Shown here piece after piece: positions 1 to 11,520 of a DNA stretch of 64,000 nucleotides. This stretch comes from Ligula intestinalis (taxonomy: Eukaryota > Platyhelminthes > Cestoda > Diphyllobothriidea > Diphyllobothriidae). The notes under the pieces were generated by a model, which saw only the letters and a list, made by a program, of their open reading frames with translations, was not told where the DNA came from and searched no databases. The stretch is taken from assembly GCA_036362985.1 (NCBI GenBank), contig JAYGXS010000010.1, positions 14,872,536-14,936,535 of the forward strand, read 5' to 3'. Positions within the stretch are counted from its first letter, which is position 1; the number at the start of each line of letters is the position of its first letter. The translations under genes and the position numbers were made by a program.

Positions 1-519
1 ATCGTACTTTAAAATTATAACACATGTCTCCTTTAATTTTGACCGATGCAAACAGTCATCGATCACTGAAAAATACGTTTGTTGGATAAAATAAACTAAT
101 AAGTAATACATTAGGTACATGACAGTGATTTATTTAAGTATACTAAGATTGTTTTTATTCTGATAAAAATGTATGCAAGCTATATAATATAATGTAATCT
201 TATATTAAAAAGACATAATAAATTACGTTATTATTCCTGCGGAACATAAACATGGATGACACTATTCCTGCATGCAATGTTGCTAAGTAACAAAATTGAC
301 ATCGACGTGTTTATGTATAAATAGCATACATGTAGTTATAAAAGAAATACAGATGCCTTGCAGAGTAATTATGTTGCGTAAATGACAACAGTGAATCCTC
401 TTTGCTGTCTTTCAATACAATATCAAGTGAGAAAAAGTAACTTAAGTTCCATCATATTGTCGGCACTTGTCGCCATTAAACACTCCCATTAATGCAGTAT
501 TAGCTGCCTATACAGCCAA
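1..519. other. AT-rich stretch without a recognised gene
   Basis: I see no sustained coding frame, no transposon protein motif and no obvious repeat here. The composition is strongly AT-rich with several TATA-like and AATAAA-like words that are expected by chance in such DNA. It could be intergenic or intronic. Confidence 0.5.
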
Positions 520-821
520 TTGTCAAAAAGAACATTGTGGTTTTATTACTCCGGTACATTTACCATAAATGAAACATTGTTTTTATCCAAACAGCTTTCG
601 TTTATTGAGAAAGTAAGTAACCTTGAGAGACGTGGAGGTTATTTTACTAGTCTTCTGCACGAAGATCTACGAGCAACAGCCAGATACAAGCGTTTGCGTA
701 TAGCTGGACAGCTAACAAAAATTCACCTGGAGGCGATTACTGTGACGGAGCCCTCTCAGTATCTCCAAGATGAGCTGAAAAAAATGATCAGCACAACAAA
801 ATATCAGTGGGATGCGAAATG
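520..821 (+). other. Unrecognised open frame running into an assembly gap
   Basis: About 100 codons stay open up to the N run. The frame opens with a TTG, so no genuine start is visible. The protein is mixed in composition, with a charged segment (LHEDLRATARYKRLRIAGQL) and no motif I recognise. It could be an exon of a host gene, a linker from a retroelement, or chance. The sequence just after the gap belongs to LINE-A, but nothing before the gap clearly aligns to the other LINE-A copies here, so I do not assign it to that element. Confidence 0.25.
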
Positions 822-921
822 NNNNNNNNNNNNNNNNNNNNNNNNNNNNNNNNNNNNNNNNNNNNNNNNNNNNNNNNNNNNNNNNNNNNNNNNNNNNNNN
901 NNNNNNNNNNNNNNNNNNNNN
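822..921. other. Assembly gap (100 N)
   Basis: A run of exactly 100 N, the usual placeholder for a gap of unknown size. The sequences on its two sides need not be adjacent in the genome. Confidence 0.99.
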
Positions 922-1752
922 TCCATTAACGACGCTACATATCTTTCTGAACTCATGTCGGTCGTTTCTACTAAAATGCTGGAATTTGTGCCCACTAAAA
1001 TTGCGAAACCTTCACACCTGAATCGACCGTTCCTCATTTTCATTTGCCCAGACTAAAGAAATTGAGGAGGCAGCTGAAAGATAGATCTACTAGTTCGCTG
1101 TCTGTGCATCTAAGGATCGCAGAGATCTTCGAATTAGCGTCAAAGATTCGTCTTGCACGTGACCAGCACAGGGAATCTTGCGCCCTGAGCGAGTCAAACT
1201 CTGCAAAATCGGTTGCATAACTGTTTTGTCGTAGGGCCTCCGCAAAACGAGGAATTGAAATGCCCCCATTGCTTAATTAAAACAAAACATTTGTACTAGA
1301 TGAGTCTGATAAGGCTGAATTATTCAATGCTTTCTTTGTGAAGCATTATACGCCAGAATCCAAACCGGTCCCATCGTTTCAACCATTTTCAGACAATACT
1401 CTCAAAAACATTGATTTCTCCATAGAATTAATTCGTTAGCAGATAATTTGTCTAAAAAACTCGCGCTGTTCGGGAACTGATGGTAGCCTCAATTCATGTA
1501 TCAAAAGAATGTCGACCATTACCCAAATCACTTAGCCATATATTTTCAGTCTATCTCTTAAATGGTTACTTTCCTGACACTTGGAAGACATCAATTATTC
1601 TTCCAGTCTTTAAATCAGGATCTCGTTCAGACATAAATAACTACCGCAGTGTTCATAAACCCTGGCCCTAGCTAAACTTCTAGCGAAAATAATTTTTAAT
1701 CAAATTGTCGATTTTCGCCTAAAAATAAGCTTTTAAATGACTCGCAGCATGG
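922..1752 (+). mobile_element. LINE-A fragment (endonuclease-RT linker and RT start)
   Basis: A degenerate piece of a CR1/Jockey-type non-LTR retrotransposon. It matches the copy at 24.8-25.6 kb almost word for word, including the linker (KDRSTSSLSVHLRIAEIFEL in a shifted frame) and the N-terminal RT segment at 1480-1671 with LNGYFPDTWKTS and SDINNYR, the motif that precedes the palm in these RTs. Frameshifts and stops break it several times. It ends abruptly near 1752, where the sequence switches to LINE-B. The palm and catalytic motif are absent. Confidence 0.8.
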
Positions 1753-2590
1753 CAAAGGCGACTCCAAAATGGTTTAACTTTCCTATTTAAAGTGACATAT
1801 AATCAGAACATCCTAAGCAATAATAGGTAAACAAATAAAAACGTCCCACTAGAAACAACCAGCATACAATTCATAGCACTAAAGCTAGGACGGTCCGGCG
1901 ATCAAATTTCTTCACCATAAGATATGCGATCATATGGAATGCCCTACCCAACGATATTCGCAAAAGCCACAGTTTAGCCGAATTTAGAAGAAAGACCAAG
2001 CAGTTCTTCTCAAATGACAAGACGCATATATTTCTGAACAAAAAAGGACACTTTGCTAACCAGTTCCTTGACGTCCAATTCGGACCAAAAGGGATCTAAC
2101 GGTCCAGGAGAGTTTCCGCACATTTTGGAGAAAACTGGCCACTGCTGGAGGCTTTCCAGTTGACGGTTTTAAACGCTGATCAAATCAAAGGTTGAGCAAA
2201 ATTGTGCCTTGCCTTATTTTCCAATACTTAAAAATCAAAAATCAAAACTAAAAACAATTTATCGCTTCTAATATTCTTTGACTAACATCTCAATGTTTAT
2301 AAAAAATTATTATGAAAGAAAATAATTTTCTCTTCAACTATATTAAAGTATATATTGTTTCCTCTTATAATGTATCAGAAGTATAAATACTAATAATGTA
2401 AATCTCAATCTCACTTAGATATTCGACAAACGACAGGCCAAGTGTCTTCTGCCGATGCACTTGAATGAAGATGGTGCTTTGCAGTTGTCTCGACCCACCT
2501 CAGACATCTGCAACGTCCCATCTAATAATAAAACTTCTGCCAATGGGCAACGATTGTAACCTCCGCATCGAACAGACCCATATAAACGGA
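1753..2590 (+). mobile_element. LINE-B 3' fragment
   Basis: This block is the reverse-complement counterpart of about 6790-5990, sharing the RT C-terminal end, for example the segment reading RNAIRYDHME-like sequence followed by LPNDIRKSHSLAEFRR, and the long AT-rich 3' UTR. Similarity continues through about 2419-2585, which matches 6150-5990. It is 5'-truncated. The junction with LINE-A at 1752/1753 is sharp, so this is either an insertion into LINE-A or a chimeric junction. Confidence 0.75.
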
Positions 2591-2689
2591 AGATGCGATG
2601 TCCTCAGCTGATTTTTTCGCCTTCAAACTGACCGCGGCCAAGTATACCTTAGTTAAAGGACATGACAGTTTTTCCAGACCCCAGGTATT

Positions 2690-2937
2690 CTTACTGTAAA
2701 AACCGTAACACGTACAATGTATAGTTATTTTATTTTATGTTTTTCTAGTTTTGTACCTTAGAAGTCAGGTTTTTTCACTTAAAGCAAACTTCTTATTTCG
2801 CACACTATTGAACTAGCAAAAGACCAAAACAAATGCAATAGTCACTGCGAACGAAGGGGTTTGGGTTAGGTTTTTTCCTGCCTTCCGGGGTCTTTGACGG
2901 TGCCAAAGATGTGCTTCACAAATAAACCTTATTATTA
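2690..2937 (+). mobile_element. LINE-C 3' end with (ATT)n tail
   Basis: Similar to the 3' UTR of the LINE-C copy at 24.33-24.57 kb: a GGTTTTTTCC-containing segment, then 'CCAAAGATGTGCTT', 'AATAAACC' and a short TTA/ATT repeat tail. A further relative lies in inverse orientation at 18.02-18.11 kb. No coding sequence is present. The following LINE-A fragment begins immediately after the tail. The 100 bases before it (2591-2689) hold nothing I recognise. Confidence 0.65.
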
Positions 2938-3630
2938 TTGTTGCCGTTTTCTCCATTCTTCATTTTACAACCCTGACGATAGGCTTCATGGTCTTTAGTC
3001 ATGCTCGTGGTGGTTCTGCTATTTTCAGCAGCTCGTCGCTGGACTCCGCAGTCTACAAGGTCACATCTCCGGCGTTTCGTTGATGATCAGGTGACCTCTG
3101 CCGTTCACTCTCTTGTCGACCCTGTTGTCCGCGATGGCCTCCTCCAGTCTCACCTCCCTGATGGTTGATCATGAAGCCAGTCAGGCGGTGTTACAGTGGT
3201 GAACGACAGCCTCTGCTGTTACATGATTTCTCCAATTACAAGAAGCGTTTACAACCCTCATACGTTCTCATCAACAGTCCTGTCTCATTTGCACTACAAT
3301 CAATCCTCTCAACCAACCCCCTTAATTTTGTTGAAGTAGTTTTTTTCTCCTACGTTTTATTTTTTTTAAACGGGGGTTCGCAGAACTCCACCCCAGCTTC
3401 AATGGTAGGAGCTTTTTCCACTGCTTCCTCCTTAGTTCACCATGCGTTGAATACTATTTTAAAACGACGATATGCTGGTGAAAATATATTAATCTACCAA
3501 CACTACTAAACGCTCACGCTGTCTATGTGGTTGTTTCACGGAGAGCAGCATTTATCAATTTGTATTTATTTTTCCACAGCACTAAGTTTGCAATGGCGAG
3601 GGCCTAAATTATAAAACTTATTTATTTAAT
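2938..3630 (+). mobile_element. LINE-A 3' UTR fragment with (TTTA)n tail
   Basis: Matches the 3' UTR of the LINE-A copy at 26.94-27.64 kb over nearly its whole length, ending in 'GGGCCTAAATTATAAAAC' followed by TTTA repeats, the element's 3' tail. The open frame at 3165-3509 is a translation of this untranslated region and is shared as a broken frame by the other copy, so I do not call it a gene. The copy is 5'-truncated exactly at the preceding (ATT)n tail. Confidence 0.75.
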
Positions 3631-3741
3631 GCTATCAAACAAAAGCTCTGGTTCTACTATGTCGTTGTGTCTCAGGGTGTTGCCATTAGCCGTTTTCAGA
3701 CTTATTTTGGACTAACTGCAATATCTTACCTTCGCTTGAAG

Positions 3742-4055
3742 TTAAAGAAATGTTTCTAGCCTAATAAGAGAGCACCCAGCCCCTGAATCAACTAAACATG
3801 GCAACTTAGAGTTTCCTATAGTTGTATCAATAACTGGGAAAGACTTAGTGGAAACTATGTTCATAATACACATATCAGTTATCAAAAGGCACTTATGGGA
3901 TTGTTCGTCCTCACCTGGGGGGATCACATGAACACCGGAACTATATTGGGGGCGGTTCTGTCTCGCCCGTTGCTGTCTCCAATTCCCTCGTGGAGTGGCC
4001 GGTGGCGGGCCTCGCCAAGAAGAGGTCTGTTGTGGAGGTCCAGTCCACCCAGTAA
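3742..4055 (-). pseudogene. Gypsy-like gag C-terminus and aspartic protease fragment
   Basis: Read on the minus strand, a basic proline-rich stretch (PPPATPRGNWRQQRARQNRP) runs in frame into LPCLVDSGAGCSLI. The DSGA core (minus strand, 3789-3778) is the catalytic motif of retropepsins, which cleave the Gag-Pol polyprotein of LTR retrotransposons. The frame stops about ten residues after the motif, so the second half of the protease and all of RT and integrase are missing. Together with the gag at 5023-5545 it appears to be one element interrupted by LINE-A. Confidence 0.7.
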
Positions 4056-4489
4056 CATTTGGAATTGATATTTTTTAGCGCCGGTACGGCACTATCTGTA
4101 TAAAGTTAATTTTTAAAAAATAAAAATTCAAAAAATAATTTGACAATCTGTGCAAGTAGACGTAGAAATTCGTAATAATGTCAGCAGAAATTGTCCTTTT
4201 GGGGCAACTTTAAGCAATGTTTTGCAGGTAATTTTGAACTAAAATCGAAAACTTATAGCAGTTAAAAAAACTCGTACAGTAAAAATGGAGACAGTGTTCA
4301 ACGGGCTTCCATGTTCAAAAAGTGTGTAAGAAAAATAGTACAAGGAACATAGTAGTAGAGCAGAAATAGGTGTGGCAGCATCTTAGACTGAGTACTTCCG
4401 CGTGGCTTCGTTTGATTCAGCGGTGGTTTATGGAGACACCTAGGTTCTCGGGGAACAGGAGGCAGAGAGAATTGTTTCAAGCGGATATC

Positions 4490-5022
4490 CTAAATTCCCG
4501 ATAGCCCTTTCTCGTAGTCATGGAGAAAGCTGCTCAGAAAAGATGAGGAGAATAAAAAATTAATAGAATCAGCGTTATGATAAATGTGCAGTCTCCGCTT
4601 GAAAGCAGACAGTCTAGTTAACGACCTAATTTCGATTGGCAAGTTATTCCAACGAAAGCTATATCTGGAAGCAGAAAACAAAGAGCGTTTACATGAGGAA
4701 GATGCAGGAGGGGGTAAAACAAATGCCGAGTTTCTTAGGTTGTAGGGACGGCTGACGGGGGGAATGACAGAAGTCCTGGGTAAATTTGTGCAATTATTTA
4801 GCCGAAAAAGGAGACAAGAGCCCGCTTCCAATCCCTGTCCCAAAGGAACCTTAATTTCGTTAATTTACATCTATTTGAGTTACAAGTATTAGAAGCTATC
4901 GGATACAACAGTTTTCGTGTGAACATTTTTTGAATTTTTTTAAATTTTTGAAAAGCTAACTTCATTTATGAAACCGAAAAGGGGCAACAGTCTTCTAAGA
5001 TGGGAAGCATGAAGTCTGGAGT
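4490..5022 (-). mobile_element. LINE-A 3' fragment inserted in the gypsy element
   Basis: The minus-strand frame reads the RT C-terminal tail of LINE-A, including SRYSFRWNNLPIEIRSLTRL and a terminal HDYEKGLSGI, the same ending as FEKGPPGI in the copy at 26.8 kb. The upstream part aligns with the YCCPLFGLMN region of that copy. It is 5'-truncated near 5022, inside the gag frame. A presumed 3' UTR continues to about 4260 without a clear tail, and 4056-4260 is AT-rich with nothing recognised. Confidence 0.75.
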
Positions 5023-5545
5023 CTGGAAAAGCTTTGTGGGCTAACCTGCGGAGATGGCGTTGGTATTCGCCAACTGACTTTCCGATCATTTTTCTCCTAG
5101 TTCTTAGGGTTTGACGACTGTTCCATGGCGTCACTGGTACGCCAAACTCTCGTCTAAGTCTCTTAAATATAGTGGCCGTAGTTAGTGATGACGTTATGTT
5201 ACAGGCCCTTGCAACGCCCAGGACCTTGTCGTCTATGCATTCGAGGATGACCGCAGATCTGCTTCCTTCATCAATTGTCTCGATGAAGGTCTTTATGCGA
5301 CTCTCCCATAGATCGTAGTCGTTTGAGGGCGAGAACCTACTTGGCCACGTTGTCCTTGACGCAAGAGAAGTCACTTTCTCCATTGCCGTTACTAGTCGAG
5401 CGAGTAGGTCGTCGGTGTTCATATCGCACCGTATGCCACCAATTTGTAGCGAACCGAGATGATCGACGGGCGATTTCGTACGACTTAAACCCGAGAAAGA
5501 ACTACGAATGTGATTACTCGATGAAAACGACCTAACCAAGCCCAA
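5023..5545 (-). pseudogene. Gypsy-like Gag, N-terminal part
   Basis: About 175 codons of a Gag-type protein. The section FSPSNDYDLWESRIKTFIET, followed by a segment with VILECIDDKVLGVARA and then LRREFGVPVTPWNSR and SVGEYQRHLRRLAHKAFPD, has the layout of the capsid domain of flatworm Ty3/gypsy elements: a W in the first helix, an L-rich middle and a 'RRLAHKAFP' end. Gag forms the virus-like particle. The likely start is near 5545. The reading frame is cut at about 5022 by the LINE-A insertion and fuses into it, so no normal C-terminus survives. Confidence 0.65.
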
Positions 5546-5990
5546 AAAAGAACAATAATGTTTAATAAAAGAATGCTACTCTTTAACTTTACTACTAGTT
5601 TAAGGACTAATTTATTAGTCCTGACTACAAAAATCGGAACAATTAGGAAAGTCGTCCTTTGGCGGGGCTGATTTACTGTCTTGGTCCTGGCCGGAGATGA
5701 CTTCTGGGAGACGTCTGAAGGCGGTTTCCGGGAGAGGTGATCAAGCTTCCTTAGGGTCGTCTATATACACGAGATGAAACCAATGGGAACGCTGAATAGA
5801 TACAATAGCCAATAACCTAAACTCGCCGACATAAAATAGCCGATCATTAAGCCAATAGGATTATGTCCGCTTGAAATAACCAAGTCGTGATGTGGTTCGC
5901 CGCCATTTTTAATATAGTGCAAAATGAACAAAAATTGGGGCCATCTTAAAGGTATTTGGTACAGTTTGGGTCTGCTCCATACGGAGATTA
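5546..5990 (-). other. Possible 5' LTR or leader of the gypsy element
   Basis: Upstream of gag on the minus strand lies about 440 bp with no LINE similarity, ending in AATAAA/ATTAAA-like words and a T-rich run just before the gag start. That position and composition suit an LTR plus leader. I found no second copy in the window and no certain primer binding site. The open frame 5761-6096 crosses from LINE-B into this block and is not credible as a gene. Confidence 0.35.
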
Positions 5991-6599
5991 CAATATTTGT
6001 CCATCGGCAGGATTTTATAAAAAGATTGGATGTTGCACATGTCTGAGGTGGGTCGAGGCAGCTAGTAACTGGTTGCGAAGCACCATCGTCATCCAAGTGC
6101 GACGGCAGAAGACACTCGGCCTTTCGTTCGTCAAATATCCCATCGAAGAAAGAGTGAAATTTTTGCTAAAACATGCTTAACATTTATACTACTGGTACGT
6201 TATAAGAGGAAACAATATATATTTTAGTATAGCTGTAGGAAAAATTACTTTTCTCTATAATATTTTTTTATAAACATTGAGATTTTAGTCAAAGAATATT
6301 GGGATCGATAAATTGCTCTTATTTTTTGTTTTAATTTTATTTTTAAGAACTAGAAGCGAAGGCAATGCACAATTTTGCATATTTTGTGAGTTAATTAGCA
6401 TTTGACCCCATCGTCTGGAAAGCCAGTTTGCTCCTAGATGTGTTGAAACTTTCCTGGACTGCTAAGTTCCTTTTGGTCCGAATTGGATGTCAGAGAACTG
6501 GTTTGAAAAGTGTACTATTTTATTCAGAAATATATGCGTCGCGTCATTTGAGAAGGACTGTTTGGTTTTCGTTCTAAATTCGGCTAAACTGTGGCTTTT

Positions 6600-8066
6600 G
6601 CGAATATCGTTGGGAAGGGCATTCCACGTGATCTCATATCTTATGGTGTAGAAATTTCGTCGCTGGGCCGTCCTAGCTTTTGTATTATGAATCGTATGCT
6701 GGTTGTTTCCAGTGGGACGTGAACCGGCTTGGTTTGTTCACATATTATTGCTAAGGATGTTATGATTATGTGTCACTTTAAATAGACAAGTTAAACCATT
6801 GTGGAGTCACCTTTGCCAGAGGGGTTTGAGACCATATCTATTGTATATTATTGTATAGGAGTCTCGGGCGTTATCGTGTTTACACAGAACTCTGGTAAAC
6901 CTTCTCTGGATTTTTTCTAGTTTCTGTCTGTCATCTGATGACATGGTACCGAAAAATATTGAGCAGTAGTCTAGAATAGGTAAAAAATACATTTTGTAAA
7001 GTTTAGTCTCAAGTGCAATCGATGGGAAATTTTTACTTATGAAGCCACAATGTCGATTGGCTTCTGGTGTGATTTGTTTGACATGCGGGGATAAGTCAAG
7101 CGTATTAGAATAACTAAGACCTAAATCTTTTAAAGATGTAAGCTCTTTTATTTCTTAACCACTAAACATTATGAGGGGAAGTTTTAGTGGTCCAAAAATC
7201 GTGAAAAGACATTTTGTTGGGGAGAACGGCATTTGCCATTGAACATTTCAGTCATTTAATTTTTGAAGGTCTAATTCAATTGTTCTATGCACACTGCTTA
7301 TCGAATGTTTGTTACAAGCATTTGCGAGTTTTAAGTCATCTGCATATAAAAATGTTTTAGCAGAAGTTGATATAGTGGATAACTCATGTATGTACATGAG
7401 AAATAAGAGGGGGCCTAGGATAGTGCCTCAAAAAATGCCACTGCTTATATGAGCTGGTTCCGATGCTGTATTTTGAAGTTGTACTACTTGGAATCGGTTT
7501 TGAAGATAGGATTTGAGTAAATCAAGGAGAGAGGCCTAATCCCGTGACTCATTAGCTTCACGATCAGTCTTTTATGGGCAACTTTGTCAAAGGCTTTTTT
7601 TAGATCAAAGTAAATTGTAGCTACCGTGTTTCCGCCATCTCTATTTCTAGAGACGGATTCCAAGAAAGTGAGATGGCAGGACTGACATGACTTTTTGGGT
7701 AAAAAGGCATGTTCAGAGGGAGGTTTGAGATTTAAATTCGTCAGATGGTCTATCATTTGATTCAAAAATTATTTTTTCTAAGATTTTTTCTAAAACCGAT
7801 GTTCGGTGAACATCACGATAATTTTGGGGATTGGACCGATTTCTGTTGTTGAAAATTGGGGTGGTACACGATTTTTGCCATATTTCTGGATGAGTACCAT
7901 TTGACTGCAGTAACGAGAAAAGGTGAGACAGAAGTATTGGGGTATATGTCATATGTCTCAGCATGCAAGTTGGGATTCCATCCGTTCCATATGTGGACAT
8001 CTGGCGGATAGCTTTCTTTACAGTTGCTTCATTAAACAATATCTCTTTTAATAGGAGCGCCATCAT
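6600..8066 (-). pseudogene. LINE-B reverse transcriptase
   Basis: Fragments in changing frames cover the RT: YGTDGIPTCML and NPQNYRDVHRTS (8066-7713), STVATIYFDLKKAFDKV-like sequence (7765-7484, palm motif A with Asp), then GPLLFLMYIHELS and FLYADDLKLA, where the YADD catalytic box (minus strand, 7346-7335) is intact, and the C-terminal LDYCSIFFGTMSSDDRQKLE (6992-6807). The linker 8634-8305 precedes it. Several frameshifts and stops make it inactive. It is the only LINE in this window besides LINE-D at 30.8 kb with an undamaged Asp-Asp pair. Confidence 0.8.
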
Positions 8067-8639
8067 TTCTGTTGGCTGGGGGATCGGTTCTTCCTCGACT
8101 GAATAATTGGTTGAAAATACTTGTTAAAAGGATTGGCTATTTGGTCGTCATTTGTTATTACTATTCCTTTTTCATCAAGCATGATCTGGGGGCCTTGCTT
8201 TTGATGGTTATTTATTTGTTTCAGGAAGATCTGGGCTGTCCTTTCTGGGGACTCGATTGCCCGATGTTCTGCTGCTATGGTCTTATTTGTGTCAATTTTC
8301 TGTGCTAACTCGTGAATCTCTGTAATGCGTCGGAGCGTGGATAGATAACTAATACATAGGTCATGGAGTTGTAATTTAAGATTTTTAGCCGTTTGGAAAG
8401 AGATTTTGGGATAAGTGATTTCTTACATGAGGAGCTCTCATCAATAAGAGTATCTTGAATTAAATTAAGGGTAGAATATAATATGTTAACAGCTTCAAGT
8501 GGGGATGTTGTTAGCATGAAAAAGCTCCAATCAAATGACCTTATGTAGTTATTCATAGATTCAATGTCAAGATTTTTCGGGTTTATAGAAGTGTAACTAG
8601 GATCAGGTCTTATTTTTATGTGAAGAGGGAGCACTGCTA

Positions 8640-9246
8640 TTATCGTCTTATGATCACTATCAAAGGTTAAGCTGTCATAGTGCGTATATAATGGCCAGAT
8701 GTCATTATTGAGAATAACATCGAGTATATTGTTTTCGCTTATTTGTTTATTTATTATTTGCTTCCAGTTATAAAAGACAATTGATGATAATAATTCATCA
8801 TGTCTGGATGGGGCTGATAGTTCGGCCCAGTTTATTTCTGGACGGCTTAAGTCACCTGCAAATATCTTATATTCTGTTTTGATATTTAATATAGCATCTA
8901 GTAGATTTGATAGGCCCGTGTTATCATTACTCTATTCCGGAGGGGTGAACAAACATCCAATTAGAATGATTTTAAGGGTCTTGGATGTTATTAAAGCGAA
9001 GCACTCTTAACCATTGAACGTTTCCTGTAGAACCTCAAAGCCACTCTGTTCTATGGCAGATCTAATGTAGATCATACAACTTCCTCCTTGTTTATCAGCG
9101 CGGTCCTGTCTATAGAAGGTGTGGTTTGATATAAAGAGTGAAGCATTAGATGTTAATTCGTTGGCCCATGTTTCTGTTAAAAAGACTTTATCGGGATTGT
9201 AGGATTCAATAAAAGTCCTAAGTCGTGGGAATTTCTTAACTATCAA
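8640..9246 (-). pseudogene. LINE-B apurinic-type endonuclease
   Basis: Open from 9246 with a signature APE start: LTETWANEL (catalytic Glu), the YRQDR segment and GGSCMIYIRS. A stop at about 9007 follows NG. In the same frame I read a CLFTPPE region, then GDLSRPEINW, where active copies have the usual GDFN (so F and N are changed), and near 8690 a FDSDHKTI block with the conserved Ser-Asp-His. The enzyme nicks target DNA to start integration. This copy is dead because of stops and the altered GDFN box. Confidence 0.75.
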
Positions 9247-9346
9247 CCTAGCATTAATGAGAGCAACACTTAAATTGTCGGATACAGAAGCTGGAATCTG
9301 TTGTGAAAAAACGGATTCCTATTACCTGTTTGATTGTGTTGGGGGC

Positions 9347-10561
9347 TCATATGCGGAAATTGTGTAATTGGCGGATAATATGGTGGTGTTGGACTATTTG
9401 TGGCGAATTGTGCATAAGTGGGAAAATGGTGGAGAGTGATGGGATTTGGTGGTATTGTGTAAATATCGGAGGGTAAGGTGTTGTGCAAGGTGGGATTTGA
9501 GTGTGTGTGTTATATTGAAAAAGTTGGGTGTGTGGTGGTCGTCTTGTGTACGGGCTAGGATACATGGGTTGAGTGAAAGGGATAGGTTTCATTTGAGGGT
9601 GTGCATTTAAATGCGGATAATCGTTTTGATATGCAGTTCTTTTTGGGAATGGTGGTCTATTTTGGGTTTTTGGGGGAAATATTACCACTCGTTTACTACT
9701 TTGGTTCGTTGAATAAAGACTGGTATTGCTATTTATGGACGTGTTTAGACTTGTGTTGCTATTTATCTGTGTATCGTGATTAGATCCAGGATTTATGTTG
9801 TTCATGTCTAGTGGGGATGTACTATTTCGGGCTCTTTTTGGTTGAGCCTTATTGTTTCCCATAATTGCTTCGGCAGGTTTATTATTTACTTTCTGGTTGT
9901 CATTATTATAACTAGAAGAAGTCGCCGTCGAGTAACCTAAGCTGATGCTATGTTGATAGTTTTCATTTTCCTTCCCAGAGGAGGAGGAGCTTGGTAATTG
10001 CTCCCCTGAGGTAGCATTTTGCGGAGTGTTGTTGTCCCCTGCGACTATATGTAGCTGATTTTGTTTACGCACTTTGTCTTTATGAAAGACTTGTCTGCGC
10101 TGCATCGGGGTCAATTCGGGGCAAATATATGCATTAAAACTCCGGAAACTCCTATTTATTTCAGAATTTTGTACTAGCATTCGAGCTTCAGCGTTGGAAG
10201 AACAAGTAAGCAAAATTGGTTTGTTTTTACTTCGCGAATTTAGTCTTTTGATTGACACTATTCGTATGCTTATACCACATTGTTGAGAAACGTTTTGTAT
10301 TGCTAACATTGGATTATTCGTTTGATGAAAGTTGCGGAAGATTAAATTACAGCTACGTTTGGATCTATTTGAAACTTCTGATGATAGTAAATGCACCACA
10401 GACTCTATCTGGTGCAAAATGGTGAGGTTGCTTTCAAATGAATTTGAGTCTAACAGTGAATTAAGAATCTTAAATACAGGTTCATACTTTTCAATAAAGT
10501 TCCTTCAATTTAAGAGGGCTGACAGATCAATTTGATCCGAAATAACTTTCGCGTCAGTCAT
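9347..10561 (-). pseudogene. LINE-B ORF1 protein
   Basis: The plausible start is the ATG at 10561-10559 (MTDAK...), but codon 19 is TGA, and the frame stays open again from 10417 to 9347 (356 codons). The N-terminal 110 residues contain NLIFRNFHQ, GISIRIVSIKRL and LLTCSSNAEARML, the pattern of the RRM-like nucleic-acid-binding ORF1 of CR1 elements. Next comes a Ser/Asn-rich spacer with a KPAEAIMGNNKAQPKRARN basic patch, and then a Pro/His/Thr-rich tail. ORF1 proteins coat the element RNA. The tail overlaps a second minus frame (9488-9270), suggesting a frameshift near its end. Confidence 0.7.
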
Positions 10562-10748
10562 TGTTTCTAATAAAATTTTCAGGTAAGGGATATTTCAATG
10601 CTAAATATCCGTCTAAGTAACGTTTTTTTGACAAATAAGTGTCGGAAGAATGTTATCGATCAAATTATTCGACTTATCTAGAAGCCTGAAATTCGAGTCC
10701 AAATTCAAATCGCGCGCAGCTATGCTAAACGTTCTCATTCAAAAAACG

Positions 10749-10975
10749 ACACCACCAGGCAGTAATGGTGACAATTGCTGCTGGACACTCGCGACCCAGT
10801 CGCCTATTTTATGTTTCCCACAAGTCCACGGGATCCGTTTCCTGATCGATACGGACGCCGAGGTGAGCGTTTTACCAGCTCTTCGACGTCACTATCTCCA
10901 GCCTTTGCAGTTTGCTATGTAGGTTGTGAAAAACACCGTCATCGCTACGTACGGTCAGCGGACTCTCCAAGAGTA
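10749..10975 (+). pseudogene. Gypsy-type protease fragment with altered active site
   Basis: The frame contains GIRFLIDTDAEVSVLP, which has the layout of the flatworm Ty3/gypsy retropepsin (normally D-T-G-A), and after one TAG continues with NTVIATYGQRTL, the conserved strand following the active site in these proteases. The glycine of the catalytic triplet reads Asp (10848-10859). RT and integrase do not follow; the sequence changes at about 10985 to LINE-D on the other strand. Only a scrap of the element remains. Confidence 0.65.
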
Positions 10976-10984
10976 ATAAAGTTG

Positions 10985-11515
10985 GTCCGAGTACTGAACC
11001 TTGAGGGAAACCGCTCTCGATGACTGTCGGCCTTGATTGTTGTCATTCTACACACACCGTTTGGGATCGACCAGCGAGGAAATCCTCAATCCACGTAGGA
11101 AGTCTGCCTCCGATACCCATCAATCTCAACTTGTGCAGGAAACGTTGGTGTGAAACACTGTCAAAGGCTTCTGGAAATAAATGTAGGCCGCATGTACGGG
11201 TACTTTTGCATCAACTGCCTATGTCCAGCTTTGCATCGTGTAAAGCAAGTTTGTTGCACATGATCTACCCCCATCAAAGCTATATTTCGCATTTGACAAA
11301 ATATTGTGAGTTTCACAATTTATCATCAATTACTTTTTTATGATATTCTCCAATACTTTGCAGCATATGGAGGTCAGATTCATGAGTCTGTGGTTGTTCG
11401 CAGATGCACGACTACCGCTTTTGTAAAGTGGTGTAATATGTGATGTTTTCCAATCCGGAGGAAGGATTCAAGTATAAAACGATTGCTGGCTCCTCATGAA
11501 AATTGGTTTAGCCAG
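10985..11515 (-). mobile_element. LINE-D reverse transcriptase fragment
   Basis: On the minus strand this reads AFDSVSHQRFLHKLRLMGIG and WIEDFLAGRSQTVCVE, then a GFPQGSVLGPT block: RT palm motifs A and B of a CR1/Jockey-type LINE. It is nearly identical to 30.24-30.78 kb on the plus strand. It is truncated on both sides: before motif A at an (ATT)n run (11520-11535), and just before the FADD box at about 10985. Stops interrupt the frame. Confidence 0.75.
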
Positions 11516-11520
11516 CTCTA

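Larger units (their letters stand above)
5991..10561 (-). mobile_element. LINE-B, near full length, degenerate
   Basis: A CR1/Jockey-type non-LTR retrotransposon on the minus strand. In order it shows an ORF1 (10561-9347), an apurinic-type endonuclease (9246-8640), an RT (8066-6600) and a long AT-rich 3' UTR. Such elements copy themselves by target-primed reverse transcription. Each coding section is broken by stops or frameshifts. A partial second copy in opposite orientation lies at 1753-2590. The 5' end is near 10.6 kb, where the first ORF1 ATG is found. Confidence 0.85.

Noticed and set aside
3165..3509. A 114-codon plus-strand gene
   Set aside because: It lies in the LINE-A 3' UTR, and the corresponding frame at 27167-27403 is broken.
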